From Micropterus salmoides (lineage: Eukaryota > Chordata > Actinopteri > Centrarchiformes > Centrarchidae), in the NCBI RefSeq assembly GCF_014851395.1, contig NW_024041373.1, forward strand, positions 20,454,250 to 20,518,249: 64,000 nt of DNA, read 5' to 3'. The position numbers were made by a program, and so were the translations under genes. The notes under the pieces are model-generated. The model saw nothing but the letters and a program-made list of their open reading frames with translations. It was not told where the DNA came from and did not search any database. Positions 25,101-36,927 of the stretch are shown here, piece after piece (position 1 is the first letter of the stretch; each line of letters opens with the position of its first letter).

Positions 25101-26472
25101 CCATCGAGTCATAGGTGGTAATTGTGTTTTAGATTAAAAGCTTAGTAGGCTGAATGTTGGCTCCGGCCGAGTCAATAAGCAGGCTTGGTGAGAGGAGTGC
25201 ACATTGGATCCGCCATGGTGATTAATGACATGTTCCTGAATTTTGTTTGTGAACAGGCATGGAGATTAAAACAAGCGGTGGTCAGAAAGGAAACTGTATT
25301 AAAAAGAGGTGCACTGAGTACCAAGGGCTATTTAAGTTCACTTTAGGCTTCTGTCAGGGAAAATAATTCCTTCCCAAAGAATACGGAGTCAAATAGATGT
25401 GTTGAATCATTTCTTTATGTAACGTGGCCACAGAGAGAACGCACGGTTACTCTCCCGAACTCAGCATTTCCTCTCCTTAAGTTCAGAACAAGTACAAAGC
25501 AAACAACAGCCAACAAATGGTAGATGAAGGATAAACAAATGGCAGAGTATTTAGCATACACTCAAAAACTCTTCATGAGCTAAGAAAGGAAATGCAAATG
25601 TATGTGGCATCAGATGTTTCTCTGTCTCTTGACTGGTCTATGTTAAAACTCTCACCTACATGCCAGCAGACGTTTATTATAAATCAGACAACCCTTTGTT
25701 TAGGAATAAGAACCCTGTGACCAATGCTAATTTCTCACAAGTTAATTACAGTGAAATCCTAAAAATCAGCAACTTATAAATGTATTTCTCACACTTGCTA
25801 GTGGATTAGCTGCAAACATGGAGCCCTAAGGAGGATGTATCATCTAGCAGTGTTTGGGGATTTACAGCAAAAGATGCTAAACATCCAAAGTGTTCCTATT
25901 CGATTAGGCGCTATCGTGAGTGACTCTTCATTCCCCAAAGCTCCATGGCTGGATAGGGACTCTTGATAACTCATCTCTGACCTGCTTGTAAGGCTAGGTT
26001 TCTTATGAAATGAGATAGTCATGTCACACTGAGCAATCACACTGAGCTGTTGACATTTTGAAACATTCCTACTGTGTCATCCCAGGTAAAAAATGATCTT
26101 CAGCTCAATACCAATCTATTATGGATAAGTTATTGTGAAGACACTGAGCCCTCACAATGGGTTGTCACCATAAGGAAGAAAATTTAATGGTTCTCACAAG
26201 GTCACTGATATAAAAAAATATCCACCTTGTGCCATATCTACAGATGAAGATAGATCAATGATTGCTGACAAAGTAACAAACATAATGCAACAAAGATTAT
26301 CACTGCAAAGTTATTTATTTCCAACCAAAATCAGTTAATTGGCTCCATTTTAGAATGTACAAAAAAACAGTATAAAAAGGATGAATGATTTGCTTATCAC
26401 AGAAAGCAGAGCAAGATTCAAGTCCCCGGTTCCCAACTCCTCCCCCGTACCATAAGGCACAGAGAAGCAGGA
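22161..26472. other. Unassigned noncoding DNA
   Basis: AT-rich sequence with no recognisable gene, transposon end or RNA gene. Open frames are at most about 90 codons, without motifs. Confidence 0.55.
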
Positions 26473-26515
26473 TTTCTTTTCTTTTCTTTCTTTCTTTTTT
26501 TTTTTTTTTTTTTTT
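26473..26515. repeat. Pyrimidine/poly-T tract
   Basis: CTTTT and TTTC units run into about 27 consecutive T. Simple sequence, 120 bp before the Tc1-type element. Confidence 0.9.
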
Positions 26516-26890
26516 ACAACAGAGGGATATAATATACAAAGTGCCTTTTAGAGGCAGTCCTACATATTAATTCATTTACATATTCTATGTACACAAAACA
26601 TTCAGGTCAAGTATGAGACCTGCATTAAAGTACTACACAGGTGCATCTTAGAAAATTAAAATATCAAGGAAAAGTTTTTCCCCCCAGTTTTAAGTCAAAA
26701 AAGTGAAACTTTCCTATGTTCTAGATTCATTATGCATAAAGTGAAATATTTCAGGCTTTTTTATTGCTTTCACCTTAAATATTATGGCTTACAACTCATG
26801 GAATTCAAAAATCCATATCTCAAAATATTAGAATAATGAATTTGTTATACAGAAATCTAGGAAAAGTTGAAAAGTTCTGAAAAAGGGTAA

Positions 26891-26917
26891 TTTATGCACC
26901 CAGTACTTGGTTGGTGC
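26891..26917 (-). pseudogene. Tc1-type transposase, C-terminal scrap
   Basis: The minus strand reads APTKYWVH here, the usual ending of one group of fish Tc1-type transposases. The normal stop after the His codon is lost. Everything upstream in the gene, including the catalytic DDE region, is missing until the N-terminal scrap at 30640-30848. It supports reading 26638-31138 as a single element with its middle replaced. Confidence 0.55.
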
Positions 26918-27348
26918 ATTGCACCAAGATGCAATGCTATGAGAAAGGTTTATTTGCACAATAAGAAAACCTGCAATGCAGGTATGTAGAAATAGAAGAA
27001 ACATCTTTGATGTCCAAACAAAGTGACTTAAGCAGAAAAAAAGCTACTGATTACTCTATTGAATTCTATTTTTATATTCTGAATTGTCACCTGCCATCTC
27101 AATTTTGTGTTTCCCCTTATATAAATAGAGACATTTCTGCCATAAATTGGTGCAGAATGCTCAAAATCTTCTGGGGGAGAAAGCTCCAAACCCCCCAAAC
27201 AATATTTTTTATAGATAGTATTAAAATATTTCCTTGTCTTGGGGTGTGGCTTGAGCGAGAGAGAAAGGGGCTTGAGTGAGCGAGGGGCTCAGTGTTCATC
27301 AGACAAGAAGACGGGATTTGAAGAAGAAGAAGACAATGACATAAAGTA

Positions 27349-27369
27349 ATGGCGCAGCAGAAGCAGCAG
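27349..27369 (+). other. Possible tiny first coding exon with 5' splice site
   Basis: ATGGCGCAGCAGAAGCAGCA encodes MAQQKQQ and runs straight into GGTAGGT, a good splice donor (GT at 27370). It is preceded by purine-rich AAGAAGAAGAAGAC sequence. No matching acceptor exon was identified. Seven codons are far too few to identify a protein, so this is only a candidate. Confidence 0.25.
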
Positions 27370-27579
27370 GTAGGTACAGCTCAGTGCAGCAAAAGTTGAA
27401 TGTATGATGTTATTGGACAAAGAACAATTTTTTTTTTTTATTAAATGTTATTCATTGCAGCTGTTTAAAATTTGTGAATCTAAATAATCTTATAATCTTT
27501 TAAAATAAGAATTTTATTAATTTTTATGTTTCTATTAAGATACTTGCCCACATTGTTCCCATGTCAAAAAGAAGTGCTC

Positions 27580-28130
27580 TTAAAGGCACTGAAAATATAT
27601 TAGAAATTCGCATAGTATGCTTATAGTACATTCATACTCCTAACATGCTTACTACAAGTATATTAAAGATATATTCTCCTGAGCTTTAACATACTTACAT
27701 ACATACATACTCAAATTTATACTTTGAATAAATTGGTAATAAATATATACTTAATTAAACTTTTAATGAATATGTTTAAATAAAAGTAAATTTTTCACAA
27801 CATTTTAGTCTATTTATTAAAAATATATTTATTTAACTCTTAATAATAATAAGTAAATACTGTTTAGGTGTACTTTGTGGAAGTACATTGTTAAACAATT
27901 ACACTTTTAGAGGGTTTAAAATATATTTATGCCAAATATGCTTCATTGTGTAGGCTACATGGACCGGATATAAAAAGGTAGGCTACTGCAAAATATTGTA
28001 ATTATTTATGTAATTGCCACATGTTTCAGCCTGATTTCCAGAAGTATGATTTTTAAAACATATTTTTTTAACATTAAAATATATTATTCAAAAGCATATT
28101 ATTTCTTTTTTTTCATTAACATTCATTTCA
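27580..28130. repeat. AT-rich repeat-like stretch with AGTATGC/AAGTACA motifs
   Basis: Motifs such as AGTATGCTTATAGTACATTC, ACATACATACATAC and GTACTTTGTGGAAGTACATT recall short fish DNA elements rich in AAGTATAC-like words. No clean ends or duplication were found. It lies inside the Tc1-type element. Confidence 0.3.
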
Positions 28131-28309
28131 TTCTTTTTTAATCAGGTAAATAGCTAGTTGAGATCAGAGACCTCTTTCATAAGGGTAACCTGGCCGAGAA
28201 GGAAGCAGCACATTTTGTTAACTTAAACAACAACATATAGAAATAAGCATACTTTAAATCATAATGTAAATATACTTGTTTCTGTGTGTAAATGGTAAAC
28301 ACATGTGTA

Positions 28310-28660
28310 CACAGGGGCGAAGTGTGCCCTCCCGCCCAGCCCACTAGCGCAGTGCATTCAATTTGACCAATCAGAATCAAGGTTTTCAAATCGACAACCC
28401 AATCACACGGCGTGAAAGTCCGCTTCACGAAAGTTAATGTGTTTACTGTCGTTGAGAGGGAAGCTAGTTTTGCCCAGGAATCATTTTGTTTCTCAGGTTT
28501 CCTTTGTTTTACTTTACCGACTCGGACTTGGAAGGTGGACACCACAGACATAATAACTAGCACGTGGGTTAATTTATTTGTTAGCTAACGTTTGTTAGCA
28601 TTTTAATAGCTTCATAATCGAGACAGCAACTTTTGTCTGCCATAAACATGTCGGGAGTAA
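28310..28660 (+). promoter_or_regulatory. Promoter-like stretch inside the Tc1-type element
   Basis: Two CCAAT boxes lie 34 bp apart: GACCAATCAG (28365-28374) and ACCCAATCAC (28397-28406). The local sequence has more CpG than its surroundings (for example CACGGCGTGAAAGTCCGC). A CAGGGGCGAAG word at about 28314 could also be a hAT-type end. A short ATG TCG GGA runs into GTAAAGTA near 28648. The direction is inferred from the downstream exon-like blocks at 29500 and 29744. Confidence 0.35.
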
Positions 28661-29499
28661 AGTAATGTATTGCTTTTTGCTGTAAGGCAGTTTTTAATGT
28701 TACTAAAATTTCGGTAATATACAATCTTAGTAACCCTGTTGCTGGAATTTGATGCATGAGATGCTAATAAAGCCTGTGCACGTGTGTGTATGAGCCCTCA
28801 ATTTTATAGTCTACCTTAATACTCACATATCCATGTTTACAGGAAGTTATTGGTCACTGTAATCATTATTATTCCTGCCCATATAGTCTGTAAAGATATC
28901 ACCACAGTTGTTTTTTTTCATTTTTGTATTCATTCTAACGTTTAGCTGAAGCTACTATGAATCATCAGCTAAGCATCTGCATTAGACTAGTCAAAAGTGG
29001 ATATCTTCTAAAGGTACACTGTTTTTGAAAGATTTCTCTTCACTGCAACCATGGAGGGGGTAACGTTAATCATTACAGTGACCAATAACTCTGTTATAAC
29101 AGCAATGTTAAAGTGTACACGCGAATGTGAGAGTTGTTTTAAGACGCGCTTGAAATAATGTTTTTGTGTACTGCAATGCCTGACCACACGATATAATAGC
29201 ATGTGATGTCATATAAAATATTGCTCAACACTGCTCTTTGTATGGTCATAGATCCTGTATTCAACTTTTAAAAGTTGTACCTACCCTTTGCCAACTTTAA
29301 CCAACTTAATGCTAAACCCAGAGTTGGAATTTCCTGCCTTAGCTCAAGAAAATTAAATAAAGCATAATAAAGATTTGCTATAAGAATAGAATTACAGTGT
29401 TTATAATGATACGCAAATGAAGAACTAAATTAGGTGGAAGTACTGGCCTAACTGAATATTTATTATATCTCATGTGCAACTGCATTTCTTTTCTTTTAG

Positions 29500-29674
29500 G
29501 GCTTCCAGGGAAAAAACAACAGTTCAGTCGGTGTTTCCCACACATACACTTCACTTTGGCGGCCCACCCAGGTATATTAACGGCCCCCTAGGTACATTGT
29601 AGCATTTTCAGAGAAACACAGAGTCGTTACGTTACAAGTCGCGACACCGTGGATATTTTACAAGCACGGACCAG
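29500..29674 (+). other. Candidate noncoding exon with good splice sites
   Basis: The acceptor TTTCTTTTCTTTTAG ends at 29499, with a strong pyrimidine tract. The donor CCAG|GTAAAT starts at 29675. The 69-bp interval to the next acceptor is within the range of short fish introns. Part of the block (GGTGTTTCCCACACATAC then GGCGGCCCACC) also resembles the end of a fish hAT family, so the exon may simply be transposon sequence. Confidence 0.35.
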
Positions 29675-29743
29675 GTAAATCAACAGTGATCAAAATAGTG
29701 CAGATGTGATTTGTTAGCTACCATGTTGGTTTTGTTTTGAAAG

Positions 29744-29890
29744 GCTAACATGCGGCGCAGCTGCTGCTGTGAACGGAATCGTGGGAGGAAAAATCTAGAA
29801 GACAAGTTCTGTTTTTTTTCACTACTAATGGAGAAAGTTGCCAGGGAGAGACCAAAAGAAGCGGGCCACCATGACGTGTTTGCAGCAGAG
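29744..29890 (+). CDS. Candidate 47-codon first coding exon, unknown protein
   Basis: An acceptor-like GGTTTTGTTTTGAAAG ends at 29743. ATG occurs at 29750, and the frame stays open for 47 codons (beginning MRRSCCCERNRGRK, ending GHHDVFAAE) to a donor GAG|GTACGT at 29891, with the exon ending in phase 0. The peptide is basic and Cys-rich at its start, then has a LEDKFCFFSLLMEKV stretch. I do not recognise the family. It may be the first exon of a captured host gene or the first exon of another transposon's protein. No downstream exon was identified before the Tc1-type remnant at 30640. Confidence 0.35.
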
Positions 29891-30639
29891 GTACGTTAGG
29901 TCTGTGAGTGTGAAGAGAACTGAAGGAGGCAGATTCAATAAGTAACACTTAAATAAGGTGGATATTTTATCCCAGAGTTCTGCCTAACAGTACTTCTTGG
30001 TCCAAATCGCCCAGCCTTATTTCAGTGTTCTGTGTTTTTTCAAGTTACTTTATTGTATTTTATACAATATTCGTGGACGTCCTAAATAAATAGGTGCATC
30101 AATCATGCTGGTTGTATTGTTATATTGTTTCCTATTTGTGCCTGCTTACTATGACAACATGCAATGGGAGGATTAACTGTTGATACTGCTAGCCTTTAAT
30201 ATGAAGCTTTCAATGTGGAAACATGCATACCAAGACCAGAGTATTTCCAGACCTTTGTGACAGTGTCACATTTATTTAGTATTAATTGCAGAAATTTGCA
30301 ATATTAATGTTTTTTCATGTCAATTAGGCTATGTTTGGATTGCTTATTTTACTTTCCCAGATCACTCTAACATTTACCTTGTAGAAACAAGAACAAATTG
30401 AGCAAGAGACTTTAATTTCAGTCTTTATGCTAACGCTTTAACTCCCTGCTATAATATATTTGTTTATTATTGTGTTGTTGATATAGTTCAATTTTTTAAA
30501 TCACAGGATTCTTTCAACTACAATGTTCACACATGCATGGTACAAGGCGGGATTAAGTATGCACATGTGAGGAACAGACCATACAGAAAGGTGGCGTGGC
30601 TACAGCCAATCATTGCGGACTCTACCATGACAGAGCGCG

Positions 30640-30848
30640 GCGTGAGTGGTGGCTCTTGATGCACTGACTCCAGCCTCACTCCACTCCTTGTGAAGTTCTT
30701 CGGTCTGATTTGGTTGACAATCCTCTAAAGGCTGTGGTCATCCCTGTTGCTTGTGCACCTTTTCCTACCACTTTTTAGCCTTGCAGTCAACTTACCATGA
30801 ATATTCTTTGACACAGCTGACAACTGTCAAGACAGAAGTCTTCCCCAT
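30640..30848 (-). pseudogene. Tc1-type transposase, N-terminal remnant
   Basis: On the minus strand an ATG at 30848 begins MGKTSVLTVV, then a frame break. It continues in another frame with the typical DNA-binding part of Tc1-type transposases: KLTARLKSGRKRCTSNRDD, a stop, RIVNQIRPKNFTRSGV. The second DNA-binding subdomain starts and then homology ends near 30640, where unrelated DNA begins. The catalytic DDE domain is absent. The protein would normally bind the element's terminal repeats and catalyse cut-and-paste transposition in the nucleus. This copy cannot. Confidence 0.7.
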
Positions 30849-32148
30849 GATTGTGGTTGTGTGTACTGAACCAGACTGAGAGATTAAAGGCTCTTCTGAG
30901 GTTGACATTTCTGTGTTATACGTTATTTATTCTAATATTTGGAGATTTTTGATTTACAAGATTTGTAAGCCATAATCATCAAGATTAAAACAAAAAGAAC
31001 TAAAGGAACATACACATAAAGGAAATATTTCCCTTTATGTGTAATGAATCTAGAATATATGAAAGTTTCACGTTTTGAATTAAATTATGGAAAAAAAATC
31101 ACTTTTCCACAATATTCAAATTTTCTGAGATGCACCTGTACTATCCGTTTATAATACTTGCATATGCATGTCAGCAATCCTCTTATGTATACACTGACAG
31201 AAACACATAATTTCTTTCTTTCAATTCACACACACACTATTGACTGCCCCTCTGTAATGTCTCACCTACTATACCTCATCTGTCGTTCAACCAGTCTGCA
31301 ACTCTTTCAAACCACACCTCAACACAACCTGCAGTATTCATTTCCCAAACGCAAAGACATAATGCACACATAAACAATAAACCTGCTTATTCCAGTCTCT
31401 TGTCAGGCCATCAATTCATCCTGATCAATTAGCGTTAACAGAAGCATACGTAAATGTCGTAAGAATCTTTATCCATCAAGCAGTATTTTCAGATCATTAA
31501 AGAGAGCTGATTTCACCATTAGATGGTGTCTTTGTAGCAACAAATAATTTTTCACTTCGTCCATCACACTCCGCTCCACATTAATTTACACTCTAGAGAC
31601 AAACTAGCTTTAGGGGGGTAACACAAATTCGGGGCATGTTAGTGGTTACAATGCTGTCATACAAAACTAGCCAAGCTTTACTCAGCTAATAGGGCACAAA
31701 ATCTTAACACTGGTCAGCAAAGCTTTGCTGCAGTGGGTGTGTGTGTCATCATTTGATTTGTGTGTCATTGACCTGCCTTGTCTCACTACTTCCCCACTGT
31801 GCAGTTTGCTTGCTGTCAATAATTCATGAGTTTTATATGTGTATTGGAGGAGGGTCACTTTTGATTTGAAATTCGAACATTCATTAAAAGATAGCAAACA
31901 AGTATTGTAATAACCTGTTCAAATTCTAAAGTTAAATAGCTTCTACCTTTGACATGGTAATCATCATCCAAATCAGTATATAAATGCTGCATCTTTTTAT
32001 CATTATATTTGCATAACAGTAAAAAATCCCAAATAGCCCATGAAATCACAAGTAATAATCCAATATTATTATAGTGAACAACATCTTAGAGCGCAAGAGG
32101 ATGACAGCGTTTTTTCCTCTAGGCTGACTGCTTTGGGAGGGGGGCTAA

Positions 32149-32164
32149 CACACACACACACACA
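32149..32164. repeat. (CA)n microsatellite
   Basis: Eight CA repeats after a G-run. Confidence 0.9.
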
Positions 32165-35030
32165 GAGCGGGGCAGAGGAGAAACAGGTAAAGTCAATGTT
32201 ACTCGAGCTGACAACAACTTGTTACGCTGAATTTCAACCGTAGTGTTCCGTCGGTAGATGCAGTGACTTAAACCAATGGTGAGCAAGAGAAGATGTTAAA
32301 ATAATATCTAAATTCTCAAGCTATGAGTTGAGGAAAAGGTGTTGTGGGATGACCCACAGGAAAATATAAGACTGTCCTGAAGGGTAAGACACTCTCTCTG
32401 ACCCCTGACAAATGGCAGTCACTGGCCACACATGTTTATGTCACAGCATCTTAGACTTGCACATTACGCTATATTAACATATGGCATGCGTTTGAATGAA
32501 TTAAAACAAATTTAAACTAATATGTAATTTGTTCAAATTAATTTGACTTTTTGAAGAAATTACAGCCCTTGTGTAATGTGCCATAAAATTAAATTCTCAC
32601 AGACAAACTCACTGCCCTCCCTGTATGAAATGTCATATGTAAGTAGGACGTTAAAGTACAAAAGATACACTGATTTTATCTTTTGCATTTTGAATCATAA
32701 GGGGCTGCACAGTGGTGTGGCCCTGAGTAAAGATCATCAGTCTATGAAATAAGCCCCAGCCACCGTACAATAAAAACAGCATTCTATATTTAGATCATTG
32801 AATTTTTGTATTTGTTTGGTTTGGTTTCACACTGCTGAGTTACAAGCAAGAGTAACCACAGGTTTTCAGATGTCAACATCCCTCTGTCTGCACCACTGTG
32901 ATCAAAAGAATTTTCAAGTAATTTCCAGGACTCTGGAAGACAAACAAGACAGATTTTTCAGGCACGTCAGGGACAGTTATTTGGTGTGACTCGAGTTTAC
33001 TTTCTTTCAACTGACCAAACAACCCAAACTATAAAAGAAAATGATCAAGACTGTTGGGTGTAAACACACCATCCAAAAGTCCTTAAACAACAGTGAGAGA
33101 AAGCCCTGTCTGCAGGAGGATTCACCTAGAGCAGACCTTGTGTTCGCACAGTAATATGATATAGGTGGCTATAGAGAATTCCCTGATATTTACACAAGAA
33201 GTCGACAAGATAAATATGAAATGAAATTTTGTGCCATTTAATGTAGTTTAATGTATGACATGAGAGCTAGCTTGCTCATTAAAGACAACAGTTTAATAAT
33301 CCAGTGCAACTATCATTGGATATTAAAATGTATAGGTGGATAAGCTACTCAAACATTTTCAGACACAACAAAATGCTCTTACATTTCTTAGAAGAACTGG
33401 TTGTCTCACCCTGTCTGAGCTATAGCATAGCACTAACGAATACTAAAGTTTTAAGACCATCTTACTCGAGATGAGTAAAGACCATAAACTGGCCATCGGT
33501 TCATTCATCCTAAACCAGATCTGACTGGTATTCAATCATTTGGTCTATAAAATGATAGAAAATGGTGGAAATTGCTTTGTCGGACCAATCAAATATATTC
33601 AGTTAACAATGAGACACTGTATAACCAAGAAATGAAGCAATGCAGAAACTGGGAAAGTGTGACAATGTTGATTATTTCTCTGTCCATCAACTAATAAATT
33701 AAATCGACTAATTGCTTCACGTCCAAAAATGACATAATCTGACTACTGTCCATCATCAACAGAGAAACAGATCTATCTTGCTGAAAATACTGCAAGTCAA
33801 AAAACTTGTCCCCTTTATATTCAGTTCAAAATAATCTGCATCTATACGTTCTTGGGAGGTCCTGCTACTTATATCAACATCTGACCAGCGCCAGTCCTGT
33901 TTGAGTTTTAAGTATATCCACAACATTTAATATTGATACAACTCTTAATAAGGCTTATTAGGTTGTGGCATATTGACAAATAAGTGCTGCTTTCTAGAAA
34001 ATAATAGTACTATACATAATAGTACAGAAATTATATCAGCTTTCTGCCATTGACACATTTTTACAATGCGCCAGTACATTCATATCTTTGAACCTTACAC
34101 AGTTTAATAGACAAAGTTGTTGTTTATTTTGGATAATACAATGGCTGAAATTTGTCATTTCAGAGAAACTTGTGTGAAAAATAACTGGTGTGTTTCTTGC
34201 CATGCATGAATGTGTGTACAAGCATGTGTGTATTTATACGACTCCATTTCTAGAGTTTGTGTATGCTTGATGCAAGTCTACATGAGTATTTTCACTGTGA
34301 TTGGAGGGGTACTGCAGCATTGTAAAAGCCCATCGTTCTACTTTTTCTTTTCTCCACCAGTCACATTTTCATATAAAGAGCTGACAGCCTATTGGACCTC
34401 ATTACAGCTATGCTTTCAGTAGCCTTCTGGCAATGTAGTGAATACCTCTGTTTGAGGAACGGCAATGTGAAAGTAAACAGTACCTGCTGCTCCTTTACAC
34501 CTGTCACACAATAACCCACAAACACACACACATATGGACACACGGAAAAACAGACTGATTTGGAACCTGTAGCTATTCAGACACATAGTATGATATTTCA
34601 AGAAAATGCAAATTCTTTCTTGCTCCCACACATGACCACACACAACCAAACGTACATACTGCGATTGTGTTTGCTACATTTGAGGGTAAGGAGAGCTGGC
34701 GGGTGAGAGAGTGGGCATGCATTTGCAGCCATGCTGCAGTAATGGAATCAAAGACTGATGAGTGTGCATACCAGGCTATTTACTCTGGCTGGCTCCAAAA
34801 CAAAAAGCCACGATCCCCACTATCTTTCTTCCAGTGGCCCTTCCACCCCATACCACAACATATGTCCTTCTGCCCCCTCTCTCTCTCTGAACTCTGAGTT
34901 AATCATTTAGAAATAATTAAATTCAATAAAGCGGAACAGATTAAATAAGACAACGATTGGGCGTTAAGGGGTAGGGTGTGTAACAGTAGCTTCCTCCCCC
35001 ACTGTAGGGATGAGCAAATAATGTGCGGAA

Positions 35031-35070
35031 ACAGAGAGAGAGAGAGCGAGACAGAGAGAGAGATGGAGAG
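35031..35070. repeat. (GA)n-rich simple repeat
   Basis: Interrupted AGAGAG runs with C and T substitutions. Confidence 0.85.
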
Positions 35071-36518
35071 AACAGAGAATGAATAACTTACAAGAATTTC
35101 AGGCTGGAGACACAGAAATGTGTGCAGAAGTGGCAAAAAGGTATGATGGGAGATAAGAGAAAAGGCAAGGGAATAATAGGAGGGGTGTGGAAAGAGCGCA
35201 GAGAAGTTGAGGACCTGTTAAATATTCAAAAAGGCTGTCTGGTGATGGGTGACGTAGAGGAGAGAGGCGAATAATGAGCATAGAGAGACACCCCCTTGCT
35301 TTACGACACAGCTGGAGGCACACAGGCAGTCAAAACACAACCTGACAAATACAAATGTGTAATTATAGGGAAGCAAACACATATGGATGCGTACATGCAA
35401 ACATGCACATACTCTGCAGGGAAACCTTCCCTCAGACACACAAAAGTATTTGTGTTGACTTTGCACACGTGCGAGTTTTGTCATGAGTAAACTGTTAGTA
35501 GTTTTTTATATTTTACTTCACCATCAACAAATATCATGAAATATCAAAACCAACAATGTGTTAGTTGACTTTCAATACTATTCAACTTCCCTATCCTGTT
35601 CGGACCTCAATGTTTAGAGGGCATAAATCTTTACAAATGGGCCACAAATATCATCAAAATTGAATTTTGCCAAACTACCCAGTCAGTTCGTAGTTTTGTA
35701 GCACTGTAGTTTTCTGTAGTTTTCAGCAAGTGACTTAGACAGGAATAAATTGAGCATTTGTTGGGCACTATTTTCAGAAACATTTGGTGAGCTAGTGAGT
35801 ATTTATGGCAGCAGGACAGTGTACAGTATGTGGATTGACTCAAAGTACACTACAATGCCCATGTTCATTGTTTTGAAGGAACATAGTCAGCCAGAACAAC
35901 AGTGTGGCCCATTCATGTGTTTTTGATGGTTTCTGCTATACCAGGCTTTGGCTACACACAAGTAAAAAATGTTAGTACGATCAATTAATTTTCACTTTTA
36001 GTCTTTTCACAGGACTTGTTGACGATAAAAAAAATTTTTGCATTTCACCAAACAGGACAAAGTAAACTGGTTTAGTGTGCGTTTTCCACAAATTGGATTC
36101 CTACTGGTCTGCCTCCCGAGAGAAACCTTGACTTTGATAAACACATTTCATCTTCTTGCCACGGTTGACATTGCAGCATCTAACCACTACTTGATATTTA
36201 AGTATTCTCACACAAAATTAATGAATGAAATTTAATAAACTTATTTTTGTGAATAGACTTCCAATTCCCTCCGCACCTTGTTTTCAAAACAGATGATTTG
36301 TAAGTTGGACTGTAGTTCCAGCTGTCGTGTAGGGCTTTCAATTATGTATAATTTTTGAAGTTGGCTCTGGGCCCAGTAAACTCCCTCTTGGCCTTGCACT
36401 GGAGAAGAAGCTATTGACCGGGCTGCACTGGATTGGACATAAACACTGTATTAGTGTGATTGGTTGGATAGAGCTGATCCATGCTGGGGGCAGCCTGTCT
36501 GCCTGCCTGCTGCTGCTG

Positions 36519-36773
36519 CTACTAACCAATCTCAGAGGGAAAATTGGAATTCAATTAGTCTGGCCAGAGAAGCTCTCTCTCGCTCTCTTATGTTTGTTAT
36601 CCAATCTCTTGGGCCTTCTCTAACTTGCTCTCTTGCTATCCTCACAATCCTCTTTCCCCCACCCCTTTCCCCTACTCTCCTTTTGCAGTCAGAATTTCCT
36701 TATGACAGCTGAAGCTAACCCAACTCCAAGGGGAGAGTGGGATGCAATTAGTCCAGCCTAAGGAGCTCTCTCG
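36519..36773 (+). repeat. Diverged local duplication (two units about 193 bp apart)
   Basis: Unit A core is 36519-36582 and unit B core 36713-36773. Both read CTAAC..AA.CTC.A.GGG, then CAATTAGTC..GCC, then GAGCTCTCTCG or AGCTCTCTCTCG, with CAATTAGTC at 36552 and 36745. Both are followed by pyrimidine-rich CTCTCTT sequence. The word CAATTAG resembles homeodomain sites, but that is speculative. Confidence 0.5.
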
Positions 36774-36927
36774 TTTACTATTCATCTTCACATTCTTGCA
36801 CTTCATCTGATGGTCACTCTGATCTCTCTTCTCTCCCTCTCGCATGTCTCTCTTCTGCCCTCCTCCTGCCTGCTCCCAGCAGTAGTATAAATCCTTATAG
36901 ATGGAAGGATAGGGCATGGGCGGAGAA

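Larger units (their letters stand above)
26638..31138 (-). mobile_element. Tc1/mariner-type transposon with foreign interior
   Basis: The outer ends are inverted repeats. CAGGTGCATCTTAGAAAATT starts at 26638, and the inverse ends ATTTTCTGAGATGCACCTG at 31138. TA follows the right end (31139-31140) and CA, a probable decayed TA, precedes the left. Subterminal sequence is also partly inverted (AAGTGAAACTTTCCTATG against ATATGAAAGTTTCACG). Just inside the right end lies the start of a Tc1-type transposase (minus strand, from 30848). Just inside the left end lies its last codons (26891-26917). A normal element of this type is about 1.3-1.6 kb, and here the two transposase ends are about 3.7 kb apart. 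A deleted relative lies at 49111. Confidence 0.75.

Noticed and set aside
32080..32200. Possible exon ending GGAGAAACAGGTAAAG
   Set aside because: A donor-like word alone, with no acceptor, frame or start that supports an exon.
34903..35323. Leu/Ser-rich frames resembling membrane proteins
   Set aside because: They are the reverse strand of GA-rich simple sequence.
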